A stretch of DNA of 12,558 nucleotides from Flavobacteriaceae bacterium UBA5079. Lineage in GTDB: Bacteria > Bacteroidota > Bacteroidia > Flavobacteriales > Flavobacteriaceae. Where the stretch lies: NCBI GenBank assembly GCA_002414705.1, contig DIAL01000007.1:1-12558 (forward strand), in the 5' to 3' direction. The stretch's first letter is position 1; each line of letters starts with the position of its first letter. The position numbers and the translations under genes were made by a program. The notes below the pieces were generated by a model. The model was not told where the DNA came from. It was given only the letters and a program-made list of their open reading frames with translations, and did no database searches. This document shows positions 6,877-12,558 of the stretch, piece by piece.

Positions 6877-7404
6877 TTAAAAAATTTGTTTTGTCAGGTT
6901 AAAAGTCCCTTCAGTAATATTTTTAACGGAATCATCATTTGGATTTTTACATTGAAACCTAAACGTTCCAATAATACGTGAATCTGTATCTTCAGAAACT
7001 CTTATTTCTCCAACAATACCAGAATCTTGGTAAGGTGCGCTCCATGTTTGAGTTGCTGTTGGGTTTGAAACATTTGGCTCTATGTAAGATGCTATAATGA
7101 ATACATTACTATCTGTTATTTCATAGGTTCCAACGCCATCAAAAGCATTGATAATCATAGAAAAACCTTGTGTAGAAGAATTTCCCTGTAGTGTAACCGT
7201 CGTATTCGGACCAGCAGTAACCTGTGAAGCGGTTGATGTAATTTCTAAAGATTGAAATGATGCGCCATCTATTTTAGCTGTAATTACTCCAAAAGCACCT
7301 CCAGAAGCTGCTGGATCACCTCCATCATCATCGCTTTTACAAGCTGTTATTGAAATAAATGATGCAACCATCATAAATACGGTAAATTGTTTTAAAGTTT
7401 TCAT
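6877..7404 (-). CDS. Probable surface-exposed lipoprotein (DUF6252-like)
   Basis: A 175-residue lipoprotein precursor. A signal peptide precedes a lipobox, SITAC, with lipid cysteine C22. The residues after it, KSDDDGGD, resemble the acidic signal that sends Bacteroidota lipoproteins to the outer face of the outer membrane. The rest is a beta-rich domain with ITAKIDGASFQS near the start, GVGTYEITDSNVFIIASY in the middle and GTFRFQCKN and EGTFNL at the end, similar to the small DUF6252-type lipoproteins; the family call is from memory of the pattern. ATG 7402-7404. Upstream, at 7435-7481, is a promoter layout matching that of the response regulator gene, so it may be a regulon member. Its ligand or function is unknown. 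Confidence 0.8.
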   Translation of the reverse strand: MKTLKQFTVFMMVASFISITACKSDDDGGDPAASGGAFGVITAKIDGASFQSLEITSTASQVTAGPNTTVTLQGNSSTQGFSMIINAFDGVGTYEITDSNVFIIASYIEPNVSNPTATQTWSAPYQDSGIVGEIRVSEDTDSRIIGTFRFQCKNPNDDSVKNITEGTFNLTKQIF

Positions 7405-7434
7405 TGTTGAATATGTTTATGGTTTATAATAGTC

Positions 7435-7481
7435 CAAAATTGCAACAATAGAATAATGAAATCAATACGACGAATGACGTA
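7435..7481 (-). promoter_or_regulatory. Candidate activator box plus promoter of the lipoprotein gene
   Basis: On the minus strand TACGTCATTCGTCGTA (7466-7481) abuts a TTG (7463-7465, -33-like), which is followed after 20 nt by CAATTTTG (7435-7442), a 7/8 match to TAnnTTTG. The box differs from the one before the response regulator at one base of 16 and has the same 23-nt distance to the -7 element. If transcription starts a few bases beyond the -7 box, the dyad centre is near -42, the position of class II activators. Confidence 0.55.
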
Positions 7482-7488
7482 TATTTAA

Positions 7489-7520
7489 GTGAGATGTGAG
7501 GTGTGAGGTGTGAGGTGAAA
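7489..7520. repeat. Heptamer tandem repeat GTGAGGT, about 4.5 copies
   Basis: Units are GTGAGAT (7489-7495) and GTGAGGT at 7496-7502, 7503-7509 and 7510-7516, then GTGA. It is intergenic, between the GSCFA stop and the lipoprotein promoter, and G-rich on one strand in an otherwise AT-rich gap. Confidence 0.9.
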
Positions 7521-7554
7521 TATAATTGAATTCTAAAAGACCAAAAAAAAAGAT

Positions 7555-8520
7555 TTAGAAGTTAATATGTGGGAAATCTGATTTAAGCTTTTCCTTTTTA
7601 TCTGATAGCTTTTGAAGAAATACTTGGTGTGCTTCAGATTTTGGATTGAAGGGTTTATGCTGAATCCCTTTTTGAATCGCATCTACCTCATCCATAGTTT
7701 TCGATGCATCATCAGAAACCCAAACCATTTTAAAAGCATTCCAAATATAGTTGATAGCTGTTTGATTTGGATGAATCATATCATCGGTATAAAAGCGATA
7801 ATCACGTAATTCGTCCATCATGAGTTCATAAGAAGGAAAGTAAAATGATTGATGATTAACTATTGATGATTGTAGATTTAAGAATTCATGAATTGCAGTA
7901 ACTAAATGAGCCTTACTTTGGGTATTCTCAATAAAACCATCCTTTAAATGTCTGATTGGAGACACGGTAAAAATAATATTAGCAGTTGGATTGCTGTTTT
8001 TTATTTGGGTTACTACAGAATGTATAGATTTTAAAATATCATTAACAGATAATAATTCTTTTGAAAACTTTTCTTGTGGAACTTTATGACAATTTGCAAC
8101 TACCTTTTCAGTTTCTAAATATCTATACACCCAAGCTGTTCCTAGAGTAATTATAATATGTGACGCTTTCTTTATCTGTAAATTTGTTATTTGAACTTGC
8201 ATATTCAACGTATCCAAAAGAACCTCTTTACTGGCATTACTTAATTTAGAATGTGCATCAAAACAATGCCATTGTTCGTTGTGAAAAAAGATATCGTTTT
8301 CTGAATATACTTTCTGGTTAACAGCACTAATAATAAGGTTTTCAATAGCACGTGGTTGAAATAAAATTCCAAAAGGATTTTGAAGATTCCTGAATTTAAA
8401 ATAATCTAACTTTTCACCTATATTTTCTACAAAACAAGATCCCAATAAAAGCACATCCGAATTATAATCTATTTGATTAAGTAATTGAGGATTTAATGGA
8501 ATTTTTGTTTGAAGATTCAT
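7555..8520 (-). CDS. GSCFA-domain protein (SGNH-like hydrolase)
   Basis: A 321-residue cytoplasmic-looking protein without a signal peptide. The family-naming motif is GSCFVENIG at 27-35, with S28 in the position of an SGNH nucleophile. Other conserved-looking stretches are NPFGILFQP (48-56), TLGTAWVY (125-132), FTVSPIRHLKDG (184-195) and DDMIHPNQ at 246-253, whose D247/H250 fit the DxxH of SGNH enzymes. The substrate is not established for this family. ATG 8518-8520 gives the motif at the normal N-terminal position. The segment around residues 217-226 (SSIVNHQ) is encoded by a degenerate heptamer repeat and may be a variable insertion. It lies downstream of alaS in the same direction, with a repeat-bearing gap. 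Confidence 0.92.
   Translation of the reverse strand: MNLQTKIPLNPQLLNQIDYNSDVLLLGSCFVENIGEKLDYFKFRNLQNPFGILFQPRAIENLIISAVNQKVYSENDIFFHNEQWHCFDAHSKLSNASKEVLLDTLNMQVQITNLQIKKASHIIITLGTAWVYRYLETEKVVANCHKVPQEKFSKELLSVNDILKSIHSVVTQIKNSNPTANIIFTVSPIRHLKDGFIENTQSKAHLVTAIHEFLNLQSSIVNHQSFYFPSYELMMDELRDYRFYTDDMIHPNQTAINYIWNAFKMVWVSDDASKTMDEVDAIQKGIQHKPFNPKSEAHQVFLQKLSDKKEKLKSDFPHINF
7845..7872. repeat. Degenerate heptamer repeat ATGATTG inside the GSCFA gene
   Basis: Four consecutive heptamers: ATGATTG (7845-7851), ATGATTA (7852-7858), ACTATTG (7859-7865) and ATGATTG (7866-7872). It appears as two TTGATGATT copies 14 nt apart and encodes the SSIVNHQSF region. Confidence 0.65.
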
Positions 8521-8704
8521 TACCGTTATTAATTCTTTATTACTTTTTCTCGCAAAGTCGCAAATACGCCAAGTTTTAATTTATTTCAATTAACTAAAAG
8601 CACTGATAGATAACGTCTTACAAACTATCATTTTTGATATCCTGTAATTCATTTAAATATTCCCAAACGCAATCCACCTTCGCGACTTTGCAAGAGCTTT
8701 TTTC
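8521..8704. repeat. Gap between alaS and GSCFA gene with inverted GCAAAGTCGC copies
   Basis: GCAAAGTCGC at 8552-8561 recurs inverted as GCGACTTTGC at 8682-8691. The left copy opens a degenerate octamer series CGCAAAGT, CGCAAATA, CGCCAAGT (8551-8574). Such CGCAAAG-type units are familiar in Bacteroidota intergenic DNA. No ORF or clear promoter was seen in the 184-nt gap. Direct terminal repeats or a transposase are absent, so a mobile origin is only a possibility. Confidence 0.6.
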
Positions 8705-11314
8705 TTATTCTAAAAACTTTTTAGCCTGATTTAAAGCCTCCTCAATGCCTTCGGGATTTTTCCCACCTGCAGTAGCAAAAAACGGTTGTCCACCTCCACC
8801 TCCTTGGATATGCTTCCCTAATTCACGAACAATTTGTCCAGCATTTAAACCTTTATTAGCAACTAATTCTTTAGAAACATAACAGGACAATAAGGCTTTC
8901 CCATCATTTTCAGCACCAAACAATAAAAATAAATTATCAAATTGGCTACCCAGTTCAAAACATAAATCTTTAATACCTCCTGCATCCAAATCTATTTTTT
9001 TAGCTAAAAACTGAATCCCATTAATTTCGGTTATTTCAGATTTCAAATCGCCTTTTAAACTTTTTGCTTTCTCTTTTAGTAAGGTTTCCACCTGCTTTTT
9101 AAGACTACTGTTTTCGTCTTGTAAATTTTGAAGTGCTTTAACTGGTTCGTTATTATTTAACAACACTTTCATGTCATTAAATGTTCTGTTTACATCTACA
9201 AAATAATCTTTTAAAGCATCGTTTGTAATGGCTTCAATACGACGGATTCCAGCCGCAACAGCACCTTCTGAAACAATTTTAAAGAACCAAATATCGCCTG
9301 TGTTTTTCACGTGTGTGCCTCCACACAATTCAACCGATTGTCCAAAACGAACCATACGAACCGTATCTCCATATTTCTCACCAAACAAAGCCATAGCTCC
9401 AGCCTCAACAGCTTGATCCATAGGCATATTTCGTTGCTCTTGAAGTGGTAATTTTCCTGCAATACGAGCGTTTACAAAATTCTCTACATCGCGTAATTCT
9501 TCTACACTTAATTTTGAGAAATGTGAAAAATCAAAACGTAAATATTTAGAGTGTACTGCACTTCCTTTTTGCTCCACATGTGTCCCTAAAACTTCCCGTA
9601 AAGCCTGATGTAATAAATGGGTTGCGGTATGATTACATTCAGTTCTGTAACGTTGTTTAGCATCTACAGTTGCTGTAAATGTATCTTCAATATCTTCTGG
9701 TAAAGTTTTAGCAAAATGCATCACTACGTTATTCTCCTTTTTGGTATCTAGGATGTAAACAACGTTGCCATTGGCATCTTTTAAATAGCCTTTATCTCCA
9801 ACTTGCCCTCCTCCTTCTGCGTAAAATGGGGTTAAGTTGAAAACAAGTTGATACTTATCGCCATCTTTTTTAGAAGTCACTTTACGATAGCGCGTAATTT
9901 TAACTTTCGCTTCCAAGGCATCATATCCTATAAATTCTTGAACAGTATCATCAATTAAAATGGTCCAATCATCTGTAGACATTTCACTAGCTGAACGCGA
10001 CCGTTTTTTCTGCTTTTCTAAATGGGATTTAAAACCTGCTTCATCTAATTTTAAGCCTTGTTCTGAAAGGATTAAAGCGGTTAAATCAATTGGAAATCCA
10101 AACGTATCATATAATTCAAAAGCTTTTTCACCAGAAACCGTATCGCCAGATGTATTTTTTACTATACCATCTAAAAGCACCAATCCTTGGTCTAGTGTTC
10201 TTAAAAAAGAGGCTTCTTCTTCTTTAATAACATTTTCAATGAGTTGCTTTTGCGATTTCAATTCGGGAAAAGCCTCGCCCATTTTCTGACTCAAAACATC
10301 TACCAATCTATAGATAAATGGTTCTTTCTGATCTAGAAACGTAAAACTATAGCGAATAGCTCGACGTAAAATTCTACGTATTACATAACCTGCTCCTGTA
10401 TTGCTTGGTAGTTGACCATCTGCAATGGAAAAAGCAACGGCTCGCACGTGGTCGGAAATAACACGAATAGCCACATTAATCTTTTCATCTTTACCATAAT
10501 CCTTATCCGTTATGGTTTCTATTTCACGAATTATTGGCGTAAAAACATCCGTATCATAATTACTTTGAACATCTTGTAAAACCATACATAAACGCTCAAA
10601 TCCCATACCTGTATCAATATGTTTATTTGGCAAAGACTCTAAAGAACCATTGGCTTTACGGTTATATTGCATGAAAACCAAATTCCAGATTTCCACAACT
10701 TGTGGATGGTCCATATTTACTAACTCTTTTCCAGAAACTTTTGCTTTTTCTTCTGCAGAACGAATATCCACATGAATTTCACTACAAGGTCCACATGGTC
10801 CTTGGTCGCCCATTTCCCAGAAATTATCTTTTTTGTTTCCCATCAGAATTCGATCTTCAGAAATCAAAGCTTTCCAAAAATCGTAAGCTTCCTGATCCAT
10901 AGGAATTCCGTCTGCTTCATCACCTTCAAAAACAGTTACATATAAAATATCTTTGTTTACTTTAAAGACTTCAGTTAGCAATTCCCAAGCCCAAGCTATT
11001 GCTTCTTCTTTAAAATAATCACCAAAACTCCAATTACCAAGCATTTCAAAAAGCGTATGGTGATAGGTATCATAACCTACTTCTTCCAAATCATTATGCT
11101 TTCCTGAAACACGTAAACATTTTTGAGAATCGGCAATCCTGTTGTTTTTAGGCTCGGCATTTCCTAAAAAATACTCCTTAAAAGGTGCCATTCCAGAATT
11201 GACAAACATTAAAGTGGGATCATCCTTTAAAACCATAGGAGCAGATGGAACAATGCTATGTTGCTTATCCTTAAAAAATTGTAAAAATTTTGCGCGTATA
11301 TCTTGAGACTTCAT
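8705..11314 (-). CDS. alaS: Alanyl-tRNA synthetase
   Basis: Charges tRNA-Ala with alanine and hydrolyses mischarged tRNA in the cytoplasm. The 869-residue length is normal. Domains in order: class II catalytic core (about 1-240, with [13 protein letters not shown] near 38-49 and the [11 protein letters not shown] region near 171-181), tRNA-binding helical region, editing domain with zinc ligands H562 and H566 in HTATH and C664 and H668 in CGGTH (two less than the E. coli numbering), coiled coil (about 725-755) and a C-Ala domain with GGGGGQP at 838-844. ATG 11312-11314 begins [14 protein letters not shown], the standard N-terminus; the frame continues 17 codons upstream only to a TTG and that extension is rejected. 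It is divergent from the M23 peptidase gene. Nothing is missing from the active sites. Confidence 0.98.
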   Translation of the reverse strand: MKSQDIRAKFLQFFKDKQHSIVPSAPMVLKDDPTLMFVNSGMAPFKEYFLGNAEPKNNRIADSQKCLRVSGKHNDLEEVGYDTYHHTLFEMLGNWSFGDYFKEEAIAWAWELLTEVFKVNKDILYVTVFEGDEADGIPMDQEAYDFWKALISEDRILMGNKKDNFWEMGDQGPCGPCSEIHVDIRSAEEKAKVSGKELVNMDHPQVVEIWNLVFMQYNRKANGSLESLPNKHIDTGMGFERLCMVLQDVQSNYDTDVFTPIIREIETITDKDYGKDEKINVAIRVISDHVRAVAFSIADGQLPSNTGAGYVIRRILRRAIRYSFTFLDQKEPFIYRLVDVLSQKMGEAFPELKSQKQLIENVIKEEEASFLRTLDQGLVLLDGIVKNTSGDTVSGEKAFELYDTFGFPIDLTALILSEQGLKLDEAGFKSHLEKQKKRSRSASEMSTDDWTILIDDTVQEFIGYDALEAKVKITRYRKVTSKKDGDKYQLVFNLTPFYAEGGGQVGDKGYLKDANGNVVYILDTKKENNVVMHFAKTLPEDIEDTFTATVDAKQRYRTECNHTATHLLHQALREVLGTHVEQKGSAVHSKYLRFDFSHFSKLSVEELRDVENFVNARIAGKLPLQEQRNMPMDQAVEAGAMALFGEKYGDTVRMVRFGQSVELCGGTHVKNTGDIWFFKIVSEGAVAAGIRRIEAITNDALKDYFVDVNRTFNDMKVLLNNNEPVKALQNLQDENSSLKKQVETLLKEKAKSLKGDLKSEITEINGIQFLAKKIDLDAGGIKDLCFELGSQFDNLFLLFGAENDGKALLSCYVSKELVANKGLNAGQIVRELGKHIQGGGGGQPFFATAGGKNPEGIEEALNQAKKFLE

Positions 11315-11413
11315 AAATGAAAATGCTTGTATGCTTATGTTAAAATTCCAGTATCTGCTAAACAATTTATATATTTACTCTTCAAAAATTTAAAATTAAA
11401 GAAGAATCTAAAC

Positions 11414-11458
11414 CTACCGATGTTAAAATCATGCAATTTCAAACATGATACTAGGTAG
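11414..11458. repeat. Two-part inverted repeat in the alaS/M23 divergent region
   Basis: CTACC (11414-11418) pairs with GGTAG (11454-11458), and inside it ATCATG (11428-11433) pairs with CATGAT (11444-11449) around a 10-nt loop, with an asymmetric internal loop of 9 and 4 nt. It lies about 100 nt upstream of alaS and 71 nt upstream of the M23 gene, so it could be an operator or leader structure for either. The rest of the 215-nt gap (11315-11529) is A/T-rich with no convincing full promoter; ATGCTT is directly repeated just before alaS (11323-11328 and 11331-11336). Confidence 0.35.
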
Positions 11459-11529
11459 TTTATTGGTTCAATAAGCAGAATAATTAATAATTCTATTCTA
11501 ATTAACTGCAAAAATAGTAAATTTAGCCA

Positions 11530-12501
11530 ATGAGTAAGGTAAAATATTATTACGATTCTGAAACGCTCTCCTATAGGAAAATTGAGCGCAGGAAAAGACG
11601 CACCTTTAAATTCATTGCGCTTTTTATTTTAGCCGCTGGATTATTTGGTTTTCTTACCATGTTTATTACGAGTCAATATATAGAATCGCCTAAAGAAAAA
11701 GCCTTAAAACGCGAACTTTCCAATATGCAATTGCAGTACCAGTTGTTAAATAAAAAAATGGACGAAGCGCAATTAGTTTTGGAGGATGTTGCCAATCGTG
11801 ACAACAATATTTATCGATTATATTTTGAAACCAACCCAATTCCAGATGAACAACGACGTGCTGGTTTTGGTGGTGTAAACCGTTATAAAAATTTAGAAGG
11901 CTTTGATAACTCTAAACTTATTGTAGAAAGCAACAAGCGTATTGATATGCTGCAAAAACAAATTGTAGTACAATCCAAATCATTAGATGAAATTGCCAAA
12001 TTAGCGGAAGAAAAAGAAAAACTTTTAGCTGCTATTCCAGCTATACAACCTGTTAGCAATGAAGATTTAACACGAATGGCATCTGGTTATGGTTATAGAA
12101 TTGACCCATTTACCAAAGTAAGAAAATTTCATTACGGAATGGATTTCACAGCACCTAGAGGCACACCTGTTTACGCGTCTGGCGATGGTGTTATAATTCG
12201 TGCCGATAACCAATCGTCTGGATATGGTAATCATATTCGTATTGATCATGGATTTGGATATGTTAGTTTATATGCGCATTTATACAAATACAATGTTAAA
12301 AAGAATCAGAAGGTAAAACGTGGAGATTTAATTGGTTTTGTTGGAAACACAGGCCGTTCTGAAGCTGCACATTTACATTATGAAATTTTTAAAGATGATG
12401 ACCGTATTAATCCATTGAATTTCTATTACGGTAATCTTTCAGCCGAAGAATTTGACGAGCTTTTAAAACATGCAACACTAGAAAACCAATCTTTAGACTA
12501 A
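11530..12501 (+). CDS. Membrane-anchored M23-family (LytM-type) peptidase
   Basis: A predicted periplasmic peptidoglycan endopeptidase or amidase activator. The 323 residues have a basic cytoplasmic N-terminus, one transmembrane helix at about 26-46 (FKFIALFILAAGLFGFLTMF), a coiled-coil stalk (about 55-85 and 130-168) and a C-terminal M23 domain at about 185-298. The zinc-site motifs are complete: H201/D205 in HYGMD and H281/H283 in HLH, with H250 in YAHL. This suggests an active enzyme rather than a degenerate activator. ATG 11530 follows a 215-nt divergent gap with alaS. Its stop overlaps the start of the MerR gene (TAATG), so the two are probably translationally coupled. This neighbourhood of alaS, M23 and MerR is common in Flavobacteriia. 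Confidence 0.94.
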   Translation: MSKVKYYYDSETLSYRKIERRKRRTFKFIALFILAAGLFGFLTMFITSQYIESPKEKALKRELSNMQLQYQLLNKKMDEAQLVLEDVANRDNNIYRLYFETNPIPDEQRRAGFGGVNRYKNLEGFDNSKLIVESNKRIDMLQKQIVVQSKSLDEIAKLAEEKEKLLAAIPAIQPVSNEDLTRMASGYGYRIDPFTKVRKFHYGMDFTAPRGTPVYASGDGVIIRADNQSSGYGNHIRIDHGFGYVSLYAHLYKYNVKKNQKVKRGDLIGFVGNTGRSEAAHLHYEIFKDDDRINPLNFYYGNLSAEEFDELLKHATLENQSLD

Positions 12502-12558
12502 TGCATATCAACTTACCCGAAAAACGTTATTATGGAATTGGTGAAGTAGCCAAGGCTT
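12501..12558 (+). CDS. MerR-family regulator, N-terminal fragment (3' end outside window)
   Basis: Nineteen codons are visible, reading MHINLPEKRYYGIGEVAKA. The YYGIGEVAKA stretch is the beginning of a MerR-type winged helix-turn-helix. The ATG at 12501-12503 shares one base with the M23 stop. Effector and targets cannot be told from this fragment. Confidence 0.8.
   Translation, partial: MHINLPEKRYYGIGEVAKA

Noticed and set aside
7799..7812. Third match to the box core ACGAATTACGT, on the minus strand
   Set aside because: It lies in the GSCFA coding sequence over the codons for DELRD, in the opposite orientation and without the outer TACG. A similar 10/11 match in the rhodanese gene (near 2843) also encodes DELR, so codon content explains both.
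7489..7872. Heptamer arrays as a CRISPR array
   Set aside because: Units are only 7 bp, directly adjacent, without spacers, and no cas genes are present.
9228..10902. Plus-strand open frames inside alaS
   Set aside because: They are antisense to a fully conserved synthetase, show no domain pattern and have no promoter-like signal.
11315..11365. 17-codon N-terminal extension of alaS
   Set aside because: It begins with TTG and adds residues before the standard [10 protein letters not shown] start; the ATG at 11312-11314 matches family length.

Overview
The window looks like chromosomal DNA from a marine-type member of the Bacteroidota, most likely Flavobacteriaceae. The evidence is AT-rich coding sequence with little Shine-Dalgarno signal, promoter-like matches to the Bacteroidota -7 element TAnnTTTG, and families typical of that group (GSCFA protein, DUF4230 protein, TPR-type sensor kinase with LuxR-type regulator, lipoprotein with an acidic stretch after the lipid cysteine, alaS next to an M23 peptidase and a MerR gene). 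No rRNA, tRNA, CRISPR array, insertion sequence or phage gene was seen.

Left (1-2626, minus strand): the start of a phenylacetate degradation operon. A TetR-family regulator is followed by paaE (reductase) and paaA (oxygenase subunit, running off the left edge). An 18-bp near-perfect palindrome just downstream of a consensus -7 element lies between the regulator and paaE and is the likely operator. A small rhodanese gene (2701-3006, plus) diverges from the regulator. It ends tail to tail with a DUF4230 gene, the two sharing the palindrome TTATAA, which reads Leu-stop on both strands.

Middle (3001-7404, minus strand): a two-component signalling block, in transcription order: surface-type lipoprotein, small membrane protein, TPR periplasmic protein, histidine kinase, LuxR-type response regulator, DUF4230 protein. 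Two observations stand out. First, the TPR ORF and the kinase ORF are one uninterrupted reading frame of about 628 codons, split only by two tandem TAA stops, and the kinase half has no ATG upstream of its phosphoacceptor His. Second, a 16-bp box (TACGACGAATKACGTA on the plus strand, 15/16 identical) occurs in front of both the response regulator and the lipoprotein gene, in the same orientation and exactly 23 nt from a -7-like element. This suggests a class II activator site, so the regulator may activate itself and the lipoprotein gene.

Right (7555-12558): a GSCFA-domain protein, complete alaS on the minus strand, then divergently a membrane-anchored M23 peptidase overlapping the start of a MerR-family gene that runs off the right edge. 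Two different degenerate heptamer tandem repeats lie within about 390 bp of each other, one intergenic and one inside the GSCFA gene. The gap between GSCFA and alaS carries an inverted pair of GCAAAGTCGC repeats.
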